From: Crossaster papposus | Lineage: Eukaryota > Echinodermata > Asteroidea > Velatida > Solasteridae | Reading direction: 5' to 3' | Assembly (NCBI GenBank): GCA_037893245.1 | Contig: JBAIAA010000103.1 | Location: 124,001 to 188,000 of the forward strand | Length of the DNA stretch: 64,000 nucleotides | In this document: positions 61,801 to 63,736 of the stretch, in pieces | Layout: the number at the start of each line of letters is the position of its first letter | Numbering within the stretch: position 1 is the stretch's first letter | Notes under the pieces: generated by a model | What the model was told of the DNA's origin: nothing | Databases searched by the model: none | Seen by the model: the letters and a program-made list of their open reading frames with translations, nothing else | Translations under genes and position numbers: made by a program

Positions 61801-62694
61801 AAGGGAAAAAACGCTTGACTTGTAGTCTGGTTCCCTGTTTCTACTTCAGACGAAATTGAACAAGTTATGGACGTCAGATAATTGTCAGGTCAGGGAACCC
61901 TACTAGCTGGTTTGCATCTGTTCAGGGATGTGTAACTAAAACAAAGTTTTGCAAACAAAATATGGACTAACTAAATTTGGTGATTTTAACCAGTTCGCGC
62001 CGGGATTATTTTAACATCACCGAGCCGAGGGGCGGGATTATTTTTAACGAAACTCGATCCAAAGGGGGGTTCAGGCCGATAGTGCTGGGAAGCACACCCA
62101 CACATTTCCAGCCTTGCTCGCTGCTGACAGACATTTCCGAACTTGAACTTATGCGTCATCCGTTTTGAATTTGGGGAAAACTTTGCGTTTATATACGTCA
62201 TCCGGCGCGAACTGGTTAAGGGCAGTATTTGAAAAGAGTCAGTTTTTTCTAACGATGATTGGCCGACCATCATCAGAAATGAATAATTAGAAACAAAAAT
62301 TCTTGAAAATGACAGCTCATCAGGTGCCGAGATTCAACGGAATGCTTGAGACATTCATGGACGTGTATAAACAGTATTGCAAATAAAATGTGGACTAAAC
62401 TAAATTTAATAAATTGGGGCCGTGTTTGAAAATAGTCAGGTATTTCCAATGATTGCCTGCCGGCAATAGTTGGAAATTAATACAATAATTTGATATTAAT
62501 TTAATTTATTAAACATTTATTAACATTTAAAAAAAAAAATGACAGCTCACCAGTTGTGCATGCCGAGTAAGGCATTTTGTAATAAGTTGGTAGCTTTATT
62601 TTTTGATGTTTGCAAATGTACTATTTTTTTCACCGTGTAGTTCATGACAAGAGACAGCAGTGCTGACGAGGAGCAGACGTCAGGCAGGGCCATG
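22774..62694 (+). CDS. UNC79: UNC79 homologue (NALCN channel complex subunit), 28 coding exons, partial at both ends
   Basis: Exons: 22774-22894, 24760-24923, 26083-26253, 27671-27760, 29623-29678, 31088-31211, 32537-32601, 33219-33307, 34654-34729, 36860-37068, 38120-38388, 39841-39872, 40585-40688, 40964-41051, 42201-42413, 42900-43337, 46484-46759, 47712-47843, 48459-48600, 49587-49696, 50176-50324, 52563-52720, 54538-54719, 55130-55331, 56858-57070, 58238-58318, 61257-61366, 62641-62694. Joined they give 4118 bases and 1373 residues without a stop; all introns are GT..AG. Order and content follow vertebrate UNC79 from near its N-terminus (DIANTLRYF, DLGQAI, FHYWPSL, PPPLYLC, SWEFFMNRLDTLALEAQ) to about the middle of a roughly 2600-residue protein. 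UNC79 is a large helical-repeat protein that binds UNC80 and supports the NALCN sodium leak channel at the neuronal plasma membrane. Introns run from 275 bases (after exon 13) to 3146 bases (after exon 16). The first exon is not identified and the 3' half lies outside. Confidence 0.95.
23115..23502 (+). mobile_element. AGGTAGGATACACCA family element, copy 3
   Basis: TTAA-aggtaggattcaccatttg at the left and caatggtgtatcctacct-TTAA at the right, in UNC79 intron 1. About 388 bases. A short palindrome (gcgatcgccgtctggcgatcgc) lies in the middle. Confidence 0.8.
23740..24095 (-). repeat. Dispersed repeat, GGTACCCTGTGAAGG type, copy 2
   Basis: Reverse counterpart of 3586-3790 (agagggtaccgta, tagaaattacccttt, ggagaccttttcat), located in UNC79 intron 1. 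Confidence 0.6.
24139..24163. repeat. ACATGT tandem repeat
   Basis: Four to five copies of the self-complementary hexamer acatgt. Shorter runs lie at 12355-12371, 35391-35412 and 59124-59142. Confidence 0.85.
24251..24453 (-). mobile_element. TTAA MITE, CCAGTTCGC family, copy 3 (one end lost)
   Basis: Reverse-oriented copy in UNC79 intron 1. It runs from atcaccgagcc to gcgcgaactggttaa; the terminal repeat on the left side is missing. It sits inside an AATCCTCCAAAATCC-type repeat. Confidence 0.8.
24760..24923 (+). CDS. UNC79: UNC79 exon 2
   Basis: The acceptor is tttggcag and the donor gtatta; the exon starts in phase 2 and ends in phase 1. It reads SILKESPADLG and HYPSLDYHCLYETLDSL, matching the vertebrate YPSLDYQGLY region. 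It is shorter than the vertebrate segment, which carries an extra low-conservation stretch here. Confidence 0.93.
25340..25595 (-). mobile_element. Partial copy of the 45.1-kb TGTGACC element
   Basis: Reverse-complement similarity to 45100-45350, including the gttctgttgtagaacaacag palindrome, gtttactctctcaacgttga and tagtgcacagtgcgac. It lies directly left of the 25596-26045 element, so the two are adjacent or nested. Confidence 0.65.
25596..26045. mobile_element. TGTGACCCGCTCTGC inverted-repeat element
   Basis: Inverted ends tgtgacccgctctgcaaaaa and tttttgcagagtgggtcaca, each followed by a tgagtctgatgt copy, enclose 450 bases in UNC79 intron 2. The right end is 37 bases from the exon 3 acceptor. 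Confidence 0.76.
26083..26253 (+). CDS. UNC79: UNC79 exon 3
   Basis: The acceptor is attggcag and the donor gtaagta; both ends are phase 1. The exon encodes DLGQAIQQLYG, VDTIPHTVASTLAIFP and LPICL, matching a vertebrate helical segment (DLGQSI, TLPYTMISTLATFP). A TGTGACC-ended transposon stops only 37 bases before the acceptor. Confidence 0.94.
27190..27478 (+). mobile_element. tRNA-derived SINE, copy 1
   Basis: Begins with a class II tRNA-like head: box A tggccgagcggttaaga and box B ggttcgagtcc. A conserved body follows (tgtccttaagcaaggcaatt, cttcggatgggacgtaaag, ggtcccgtgcgttgtgtaat), then a tail cgctttacaaatgc and an (ATC)n run. In UNC79 intron 3, sense orientation. Confidence 0.88.
27671..27760 (+). 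CDS. UNC79: UNC79 exon 4
   Basis: The acceptor is gttttgcag and the donor gtagga; phase 1 at both ends. The exon encodes SEVQSIDGDTYAEMSVSAV and then MLVLQHCKNK. This corresponds to the vertebrate segment NLSASSMLMIAMQY and is one of the less conserved exons. A SINE ends about 190 bases upstream. Confidence 0.88.
28318..28390 (+). mobile_element. tRNA-like sequence (SINE head or tRNA pseudogene)
   Basis: Box A tagctcagttggtagagcg and box B gcaggttcaagtctt are clear, but the anticodon stem has mismatches and the acceptor ends do not pair well, so it is not a functional tRNA. In intron 4. Confidence 0.7.
28939..28982. repeat. Perfect 20-base inverted repeat in UNC79 intron 4
   Basis: Arms tgcgcctgcgcactagcgcg and cgcgctagtgcgcaggcgca with a four-base loop (tact). 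CpG-rich within AT-rich intron. Confidence 0.9.
29623..29678 (+). CDS. UNC79: UNC79 exon 5
   Basis: A 56-base exon with acceptor tttgaag and donor gtaagt, entering in phase 1 and leaving in phase 0. It encodes HHAQLMECIMTYKKEVFK, matching vertebrate YHCQLLECLMKYKQEVWK almost position by position. Confidence 0.92.
30365..30606 (+). mobile_element. TTAA MITE, CCAGTTCGC family, copy 4
   Basis: Complete copy in UNC79 intron 5 with ends ctaaccagttcgcgccgg and ggcgcgaactggttaa; one TTAA has mutated to CTAA. Confidence 0.85.
30658..31066. mobile_element. TTAACCCTAAC inverted-repeat element
   Basis: Ends ttattaaccctaac and gttagggttaataa. Inner inverted blocks (atcctgaatccgccacagtcc and ggactgtgacggattcagga) pair well. 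It occupies the end of intron 5, up to about 20 bases before exon 6. Confidence 0.68.
31088..31211 (+). CDS. UNC79: UNC79 exon 6
   Basis: The acceptor is ctccttcaag and the donor gtaagc, leaving in phase 1. The exon encodes DILCTIAFGPSSARGAAS and LLFHYWPSLVPAN, matching DLLYVIAYGPS and MLFHYWPNL of vertebrate UNC79. An inverted-repeat element bounded by TTAACCCTAAC ends about 20 bases before the exon. Confidence 0.94.
31307..31655 (-). mobile_element. AGGTAGGATACACCA family element, copy 4
   Basis: TTAA at both sides, ends aggtaggatacaccat and atggtgtatcctacct. Reverse orientation in intron 6, beginning about 95 bases after the exon 6 donor. Confidence 0.8.
32068..32387. mobile_element. TTAACCCTTCTATGG element inside a direct repeat
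   Basis: Bounded by ttaacccttctatgg and ggagggttaa and rich in acctttcaaaa units and their complements. The flanks at 32032-32066 and 32400-32434 are a near-identical 35-base direct repeat (cctgaatcctgcaaaat, tctgcaattccaaagtg). Confidence 0.62.
32537..32601 (+). CDS. UNC79: UNC79 exon 7 (start of cysteine-rich segment)
   Basis: The acceptor is gtccacag and the donor gtagga, ending in phase 0. It encodes CWKPIMCQRSNC and NNAAVK, matching AWNPIHCQHIEC and NKPAVK of vertebrates. The three cysteines open a cysteine-rich stretch that continues to exon 10. Confidence 0.92.
33000..33135. mobile_element. AGGCCCGTACGCAGG element, copy 2 (left part)
   Basis: Starts caggcccgtacacaa, then a G run and the aaataatggtattttgatgt module; the right end is missing. 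Located in UNC79 intron 7. Confidence 0.7.
33219..33307 (+). CDS. UNC79: UNC79 exon 8 (CxxC motif)
   Basis: The acceptor is tttttcag. The exon encodes MCMDP and HPPPLYLCQVCSDYVN, matching MCIDP and KPPPLYLCEECSE. The donor at 33308 (gtgtgt) is weaker than gtaagt at 33312, but only the first keeps frame into exon 9; the second would reach a stop there. Confidence 0.92.
33724..34224 (-). mobile_element. AGGCCGTGTCCGAAAC element, copy 2
   Basis: Inverted orientation relative to copy 1, in UNC79 intron 8. Ends taggctgtgtccgaaacg and cgtttcggacacggcctta; centre aggcaaaacaaaatggcggc. A fragment of the same end lies at 54055-54095. Confidence 0.8.
34654..34729 (+). CDS. UNC79: UNC79 exon 9
   Basis: The acceptor follows a long T-rich tract (tttttag) and the donor is gtatgt. 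It encodes EMSDCKPFLNVLQPQEVVS and KICENK, the counterpart of vertebrate DVLLPQAEISAICQKK. It leaves in phase 0. Confidence 0.9.
34730..36548. other. UNC79 intron 9, proximal part
   Basis: No gene. An inverted 15-base pair (aatggaccgatccgg at 35281-35295 and ccggatcggtccatt at 36179-36193) suggests an element of about 900 bases with unclear ends. Confidence 0.45.
36549..36798 (-). mobile_element. Minisatellite-bearing element, copy 1
   Basis: Contains five to six 24-base units (agtcacaagtcctttcataa plus agcc), then caatgacaaaataatgc, ttgttaacagttcattt and gatggacttacagggactc. It is the reverse complement of the 63.4-kb copy in its flanks. In UNC79 intron 9. Confidence 0.78.
36860..37068 (+). 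CDS. UNC79: UNC79 exon 10 (Cys/His-rich, zinc-finger-like)
   Basis: The acceptor is tcaactcag and the donor gtgggt, leaving in phase 2. It encodes NCSSPDRAALFTCYSSEC, then NRPIRYCTSCNAYIHSD, parallel to vertebrate NCSSHVRRAVVTCFSAGC and NRPVRYCKRCHSNHH. The regular C..C..CxxC..H spacing suggests metal binding; that is inference. Confidence 0.95.
37178..37231. repeat. AATAAT simple repeat
   Basis: A taataataattataataatag unit is repeated in tandem, in UNC79 intron 10. Confidence 0.85.
37268..37830 (+). mobile_element. Mariner-type transposon remnant
   Basis: Starts after a TA with cgaggggtgattgataagtt, a terminal sequence common to mariner elements. The frame near 37470 reads VLFHQNNAPAHT, the catalytic-region signature of mariner transposases; frameshifts and stops break the rest. 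No right end was found. In UNC79 intron 10. Confidence 0.8.
38120..38388 (+). CDS. UNC79: UNC79 exon 11
   Basis: The acceptor follows a C-rich tract (cccctag) and the donor is gtcagt, leaving in phase 1. It encodes SLLKEAHVGEKD, an acidic linker, then LLSRFGLWLLIEKCNPTD and MAFQWFGFTA. Vertebrate UNC79 has LLSQFGIWFLVSLC and MVFQWFHSTA here. A GGCCAATTTCAT family transposon starts about 45 bases after the donor. Confidence 0.95.
38435..38680. mobile_element. GGGGCCAATTTCATAGAG family MITE, copy 2
   Basis: In UNC79 intron 11, starting 47 bases after the donor. Ends are ctgcggccaatttcatggag and cttcatgaaattggcccctg. Confidence 0.82.
38813..39110. mobile_element. CAGGNGCGGATNCAGG inverted-repeat element
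   Basis: Ends caggtgcggatccagggg and ctgcatccgcccctg, flanked by GTGTG on both sides. Located in UNC79 intron 11 between two GGGGCCAATTTC elements. Confidence 0.68.
39271..39517. mobile_element. GGGGCCAATTTCATAGAG family MITE, copy 3
   Basis: Second copy in the same intron (intron 11). Ends are caggggccaatttcatagag and ctctatgaaattggtacctg. The inner sequence is closest to the 0.8-kb copy. Confidence 0.82.
39841..39872 (+). CDS. UNC79: UNC79 exon 12 (32-base microexon-like)
   Basis: A very short exon with acceptor cttacag and donor gtaagt, entering in phase 1 and leaving in phase 0. It adds DSVALESLKAD, aligning with vertebrate DEVGSLVEKLKP. Its length (not a multiple of three) means skipping would shift the frame. 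Confidence 0.85.
40585..40688 (+). CDS. UNC79: UNC79 exon 13
   Basis: The acceptor is ccctgtag and the donor gtaagt, leaving in phase 2. It encodes YVTTWLIKILKSHF, VSCLLPQPPDYARVGGD, matching vertebrate FVTKWLKTV and MCLLPKPMEFARVGGYW. The intron after it is the shortest seen, 275 bases. Confidence 0.94.
40964..41051 (+). CDS. UNC79: UNC79 exon 14
   Basis: The acceptor is tttacag and the donor gtaagc, leaving in phase 0. It encodes DSLCSRITELLGGLRKVFS and TPYNAITFE, matching KSCSTVTQLKEGLNRILCL and IPYNVINQS. Confidence 0.92.
41371..41617. mobile_element. GGGGCCAATTTCATAGAG family MITE, copy 4
   Basis: In UNC79 intron 14. Ends are ctggggccaatttcatagag and ctctatgaaattggcccctg; the inner arms (acaaggttacagac type) match the other copies. 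Confidence 0.82.
41835..42154. mobile_element. GCCNATTCATACT inverted-repeat element
   Basis: Ends aaggccgattcatacttgc and cgagtatgaactgggcttt enclose 320 bases with a long spurious ORF. It ends 46 bases before exon 15, so intron 14 carries two elements. Confidence 0.65.
42201..42413 (+). CDS. UNC79: UNC79 exon 15
   Basis: A 71-codon phase-0 exon with acceptor cggactag and donor gtgggt. It encodes VWDYIMPHWMECICTDI, LFDVDMSPLPFSTEKLFNF and FRGMAANDQEKALLWLQ. The vertebrate match (VWECIMPEWLEAI, MFDIELCPLPFS, QEQALLWLH) is among the strongest in the gene. Confidence 0.96.
42900..43337 (+). CDS. UNC79: UNC79 exon 16 (largest exon, Q/P-rich insert)
   Basis: A 146-codon phase-0 exon with acceptor aataacag and donor gtaggt. 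The ends are conserved (DIVIPLKLLLSIFSDGLTSM and RCFVLMLDMLIIQ; vertebrate DIMVPLQLLISMFSDGVNSV and NCFILMFDLLLKQ). The middle carries glutamine runs and proline/alanine repeats (PPADPPAADPPAA) with little similarity to the vertebrate serine/proline/arginine linker, so it is probably a disordered loop. Confidence 0.95.
43428..43762 (+). mobile_element. AGGTAGGATACACCA family element, copy 5
   Basis: TTAA on both sides with ends aaggtaggatacaccatttg and gatggtatatcctacct, in intron 16, 90 bases after the exon 16 donor. Confidence 0.8.
43980..44180. mobile_element. GAGAGGTTTCGC inverted-repeat MITE
   Basis: Ends gagaggtttcgc and gcgaaacctctc flanked by TA; inner gaacggatacg blocks and their complements repeat several times. 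About 200 bases, in intron 16. Confidence 0.75.
44549..44790 (+). mobile_element. TTAA MITE, CCAGTTCGC family, copy 5
   Basis: Complete copy in UNC79 intron 16 with TTAA at both ends and both inverted termini. Confidence 0.87.
45072..45532 (+). mobile_element. TTGTGACCGGCTCTAC inverted-repeat element
   Basis: Ends tgtgaccggctctacaaaaa and tttttgtagacctggtcaca in intron 16. Its interior (cgttgagagggtaaacattt, gttctgttgtagtacaacag) matches 25340-25595 in reverse. Confidence 0.75.
45533..46483. other. Distal part of UNC79 intron 16
   Basis: AT-rich sequence with a plus-strand 124-codon ORF (45745-46119) that has no recognisable domain. No repeat family identified. Confidence 0.5.
46484..46759 (+). 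CDS. UNC79: UNC79 exon 17 (second cysteine cluster)
   Basis: A 92-codon phase-0 exon with acceptor cctcaccag and donor gtttgt. It encodes NSQSKDFVSLLTQTLSMTW, CTNHCSGKF and CSTCELWGIYFQLSLKLLE. Vertebrate UNC79 has a comparable cysteine cluster ending in ACELLERLAP. The intron before it is the longest, 3146 bases. Confidence 0.93.
47712..47843 (+). CDS. UNC79: UNC79 exon 18 (charged linker)
   Basis: A 44-codon phase-0 exon with acceptor taccgtcag and donor gtaaac. It encodes VSEYQFEKFLEDGLAKAKA and a lysine/arginine-rich end. I see little direct similarity to vertebrate UNC79, but the frame, splice sites and codon use fit. Being phase 0 and a multiple of three, it could be skipped without a frameshift. 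Confidence 0.85.
47936..48107 (-). mobile_element. TTAA MITE, CCAGTTCGC family, copy 6 (internal deletion)
   Basis: Reverse-oriented copy in intron 18 with intact ends and TTAA on both sides. About 70 internal bases are missing around the tgtctgtcagcagc segment. A second inverted-repeat element (GGCCCGGTTACACC) begins directly after it. Confidence 0.86.
48108..48360. repeat. GGCCCGGTTACACC-ended repeat, left part
   Basis: Starts ggcccggttacaccgggcct (itself a palindrome) and contains many ggtcgca/tgcgacc units in both orientations. No right end is clear. It abuts MITE copy 6. Confidence 0.55.
48459..48600 (+). CDS. UNC79: UNC79 exon 19 (lysine-rich linker)
   Basis: The acceptor is cggttcag and the donor gtaaga, leaving in phase 1. 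It encodes TKDPGKGFLSATEMKPVEV and a lysine/alanine-rich tail (KDLKAEKEKAFKKATAA) likely to be helical. Conservation with vertebrates is low. Confidence 0.84.
49250..49521 (+). mobile_element. tRNA-derived SINE, copy 2
   Basis: Same family as the 27.2-kb copy and about 90 percent similar by eye: tggccgggcggttaagaac, gagttcgagtcccgg, the same cttcggatgggacgtaaag body and gctttacaaatgcag tail. In UNC79 intron 19, ending about 65 bases before exon 20. Confidence 0.88.
49587..49696 (+). CDS. UNC79: UNC79 exon 20
   Basis: The acceptor is catgcag and the donor gtaagg, leaving in phase 0. A short basic, glycine-rich start is followed by RFKLEELPKSIQLLYVLLK, which aligns with vertebrate KFCYQQLPVTLRLIYTIFQ. 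Confidence 0.92.
49853..50102 (+). mobile_element. TTAA MITE, CCAGTTCGC family, copy 7 (rearranged)
   Basis: Copy in intron 20. The left end ttaaccagttc is followed by a deletion. The right end appears twice (ggcgcgaactggttaa ending 50073 and gagaactggttaa ending 50102), with a stray piece of the left sequence (gtcatcc) between them. Confidence 0.8.
50176..50324 (+). CDS. UNC79: UNC79 exon 21
   Basis: The acceptor is tgtttag and the donor gtatgc, leaving in phase 2. It encodes DPDVLLNLFNCIKILCLNAE and FLKYAQNNLLIP, matching EPDILFNMLNCLKILCLHGE and FLAYIQDHMLIA. Confidence 0.95.
50325..51497. other. Proximal part of UNC79 intron 21
   Basis: Contains inverted tagtatt/aatacta-type motifs around 50650-51010 and a ttagggtt tract ending near 51050, probably an old inverted-repeat element bounded near 50617 (ttaaccctaacccc) and 51050 (ggttagggttaa). 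No gene seen. Confidence 0.45.
51498..52472 (-). mobile_element. Second piggyBac-like non-autonomous element
   Basis: TTAA-gacactgactgccgg and ggcagtcaacgtg-TTAA bound 975 bases in intron 21. The minus strand carries an acidic piece (MASEDDSSGPG, then in another frame TESDEISAVSSGPTSEED), as expected of a decayed transposase N-terminus. The terminal sequence resembles the 53-kb element. Confidence 0.68.
52563..52720 (+). CDS. UNC79: UNC79 exon 22
   Basis: The acceptor is cttctag and the donor gtaagc, leaving in phase 1. It encodes SLWNLLEGELSHVNEI, LFLHSLALPHGSDVMWKLL and EDWKARFSA, matching vertebrate SLWRVVKSEFSQL, LLLHALSLPHGADIFWTII and KDWKMRFEA. Confidence 0.96.
52763..53006 (+). mobile_element. 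TTAA MITE, CCAGTTCGC family, copy 8
   Basis: Complete copy in intron 22, starting only 43 bases after the exon 22 donor, with TTAA on both sides. Confidence 0.87.
53048..53799 (-). mobile_element. piggyBac-like non-autonomous element with transposase-like N-terminal remnant
   Basis: TTAA-cactttcactgcta at the left and tagcagtcaaagtg-TTAA at the right bound 752 bases. On the minus strand the interior reads as an acidic stretch (DDEVSAIDSASEHSESS) followed by glycine/arginine repeats (RGRGRGYRGRGRG), with frameshifts upstream. Acidic N-termini are usual in piggyBac transposases, but the catalytic domain is absent. The palindrome CCCGAGAATTCTCGGG occurs twice near the right end. It lies in UNC79 intron 22. 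Confidence 0.72.
53800..53888. repeat. Short inverted repeat AACTTCCCC..GGGGAAGTT
   Basis: Ends aacttcccccaaatc and gatttttggggaagtt, directly adjoining the piggyBac-like element. Confidence 0.6.
54538..54719 (+). CDS. UNC79: UNC79 exon 23
   Basis: The acceptor is gcgacag and the donor gtaaaa, leaving in phase 0. It encodes VERVTALLRFVEKKSL, CSLACAFSTLVAASDDICPA and SRAMIMLETIPKK, matching VEKVAVICRFLDI, FLTAVEDVNPA and TRAGLLLDTIKR. Confidence 0.95.
54785..55065 (+). mobile_element. tRNA-derived SINE of a second family, plus strand
   Basis: Head cgtggtctagagcattgaat and box B-like tatgttcaaacctagc, then tgcccttgagcaaggaactt and a (ctc)-rich body. In UNC79 intron 23. Matches the minus-strand copy at 56535-56660. 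Confidence 0.72.
55130..55331 (+). CDS. UNC79: UNC79 exon 24
   Basis: The acceptor is gattcag and the donor gtgggt, leaving in phase 1. It encodes CLEFQWDCVVEDRVMIL and LSWEFFMNRLDTLALEAQ, then NKEFPFPI. This is one of the best-conserved stretches (vertebrate LSWEFFVNRFETLSLEAQ and NKEFPFPT). Confidence 0.97.
55930..56012 (-). mobile_element. tRNA-like SINE head, minus strand
   Basis: On the minus strand: gtggcttgtgcataaagcgc (box A-like), cctctcaccaatgtgg and a perfect box B ggttcgattcc. Acceptor pairing is poor, so it is a tRNA-derived repeat rather than a tRNA gene. Confidence 0.7.
56535..56660 (-). mobile_element. tRNA-derived SINE of the second family, minus strand
   Basis: Read on the minus strand: agtggtctggagcattaatt, then gtctgtgggtaattctgcag, then box B gggttcgagcctagcttggg. 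Head only; body truncated. In intron 24. Confidence 0.7.
56858..57070 (+). CDS. UNC79: UNC79 exon 25
   Basis: The acceptor is ctacccag and the donor gtaagt, phase 1 at both ends. It encodes DLSRSQAGVVDRMDTFLNKQ, TRARVARSQSEMNSSLKP and a serine/arginine-rich tail, parallel to the vertebrate ALWKIKRARFARNRQKSVRS region. Confidence 0.9.
57500..57860. repeat. Degenerate 41-base pyrimidine-rich minisatellite
   Basis: About eight units of acctcgctactacttttcct followed by actttttcccaatttgttt, decaying rightwards. It lies in UNC79 intron 25 and is strongly T/C-biased on the coding strand. Confidence 0.85.
58238..58318 (+). CDS. UNC79: UNC79 exon 26 (linker)
   Basis: An 81-base exon with acceptor gtcttacag and donor gtaggc, phase 1 at both ends. 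It encodes TNRSTYSRLSESTETENAGP and then MGEALFE. It is serine/threonine-rich and poorly conserved. It is a symmetric exon, so it could be alternatively spliced. Confidence 0.82.
58395..59602. mobile_element. hAT-like non-autonomous element
   Basis: Inverted ends AGGCCTTCATTTTTA and TAAAAATGAAGGCCT enclose 1.2 kb in intron 26. The flanks repeat GTAATAT (7 of 8 bases: GTAATATC left, GTAATATA right), fitting the 8-base target duplication of hAT transposons. The left arm has a palindromic GGAGCGCGAGCGCGATCGCG region. No transposase ORF was recognised. Confidence 0.7.
59668..59889 (+). mobile_element. TTAA MITE, CCAGTTCGC family, copy 9 (left end lost)
   Basis: Copy in intron 26 starting at gacgtatataaacgcaaag, with the left inverted terminus replaced; the right end gcgcgaactggttaa is intact. 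Confidence 0.82.
59943..60127. mobile_element. AGGCCCGTACGCAGG element, copy 3
   Basis: Ends caggcccgtacacagga and ggtacgggcctg with the module in reverse (acatcaaaataccattattt) and a 21-base C run at 60090-60110. In intron 26, right after MITE copy 9. Confidence 0.72.
60355..60510 (+). repeat. Dispersed repeat, uninterrupted sister copy A
   Basis: Contains cattcacgaatgtgtaacga, aactaactaaatttgataaa, acagtatttgaaaaagtcag and a short gatg hairpin. Homologous to 61865-62270, which is split by MITE copy 10. Confidence 0.65.
60641..60888. mobile_element. TTAACCCTAACCATCCC element
   Basis: Left end ttaaccctaaccatcccaaa; right end ttttggagggttaagg. Internal aatcctccaaaatcc and aggattgcggttactt motifs recur. 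A related right end is at 24585-24616 (aggatttgggatggttaggg then ttaa). In UNC79 intron 26. Confidence 0.62.
61257..61366 (+). CDS. UNC79: UNC79 exon 27
   Basis: The acceptor is attctcag and the donor gtacag, leaving in phase 0. It encodes EEQLPDMPTLDLSILDKETV and HKLISLLMK, matching the vertebrate DLLPEDAGIDHQTVHQLITVLMK. Confidence 0.93.
61986..62219 (-). mobile_element. TTAA MITE, CCAGTTCGC family, copy 10 (nested)
   Basis: Complete reverse-oriented copy in intron 27 with TTAA on both sides. It interrupts another repeat whose uninterrupted sister copies lie at 60355-60510 and 62330-62485. Confidence 0.87.
62330..62485 (+). repeat. Dispersed repeat, uninterrupted sister copy B
   Basis: Shares ctaaactaaatttaataaa, ccgtgtttgaaaatagtcag and the hairpin region with copy A and with the interrupted copy at 61865-62270. 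Confidence 0.62.
62641..62694 (+). CDS. UNC79: UNC79 exon 28 (last in window)
   Basis: An 18-codon phase-0 exon with acceptor ccgtgtag and donor gtaagt. It encodes FMTRDSSADEEQTSGRAM, matching KFMAKDESSAESDISSAKA. No further exon is evident before 64000, so the gene continues beyond the window. Confidence 0.92.
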
Positions 62695-63437
62695 GTAAGT
62701 CCCAAGTTGTCTGATTGCCATGCAGCGTTAACTTTCATTCTGGTATTTTACAACTCGCGAAAAAACTTTTTTTTTCTTTTCAATTCATCATTGATTCAGG
62801 TTCATAAAAACTAATTTTAACAAATTACATGTAGTTTTAGAAACGCAATAAAACTTTAATAATAACTCACATAAAAACTAATAACATTTTTACTTTACGT
62901 CTAAACTAGCCACGCCCCTCAAACTGCAGTTGGGACAGCAGCAAGTGTTGAGACTGTCCCAACTACATGTATAGTGATGGCAATGAGCAAATTTTATTAA
63001 GGATCATTGGTTAACTAGTGGTTGGTTTGTGACATACATGTACCAAAACATGCAAATCTAGTCGAATCTGTTACAAATTTAGTCGAACTTTTGATGTCAC
63101 ATGGACACCGACTAAAGAATATTTCAACACATAATTTGTTTTCATTTACACAATAATAGCAATTGTGTATAGACTTCCTTACCTTTCTGCTGTGTTTAAT
63201 CGTACAATGGTGACAAACAAAAGTGACAGAATCGTAAACTAAAAATAAATAATTGCGATCGAGATGAAATTTAGCTCGGCAAAGTTTGTGCCTTTTTTGT
63301 TGATAGTTGGGCCCCCACTGCACCATGCTATACAAATTGCAACTGAAAGACGGCTTATAATCATGGTGAACAGCTGCGGTAGGCTGGTCCTGAATAGTCG
63401 AGTAGACTAGTCCAACCAGATCAGATCAGAATTGGCG

Positions 63438-63736
63438 GAGTCCCTGCAAGTCCATCACAAGTCCTTCAGTCTCAAGTCAAGTCACTAGCTATTCAATTGA
63501 ACTGTTAACAAAAGCATTCCTTTGTCATTGTTCAACCAGTTTCTTGCGACTGGCTTTATGAAAGGACTTGTGAAAGAACTTGTGAAAGAACTTGTGAAAG
63601 AACTTGTGAAAGGACTTGTGAAAGGACTTGTGAAAGAGCTTGTGAAAGAGCTTGTGAAAGGACTTGTGAAAGAGCTTGTGAAAGGACTTGTGAAAGAGCT
63701 TGTGAAAGGACTTGTGAAAGGACCTAAAGGGACTCA
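63438..63736 (+). mobile_element. Minisatellite-bearing element, copy 2
   Basis: Flanks gagtccctgcaagtccatca and ggacctaaagggactc; centre is a 12-base array (gaaagaacttgt or gaaaggacttgt) of about 15 units. The 12-base array is half the period of the 24-base array in copy 1. Confidence 0.8.
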
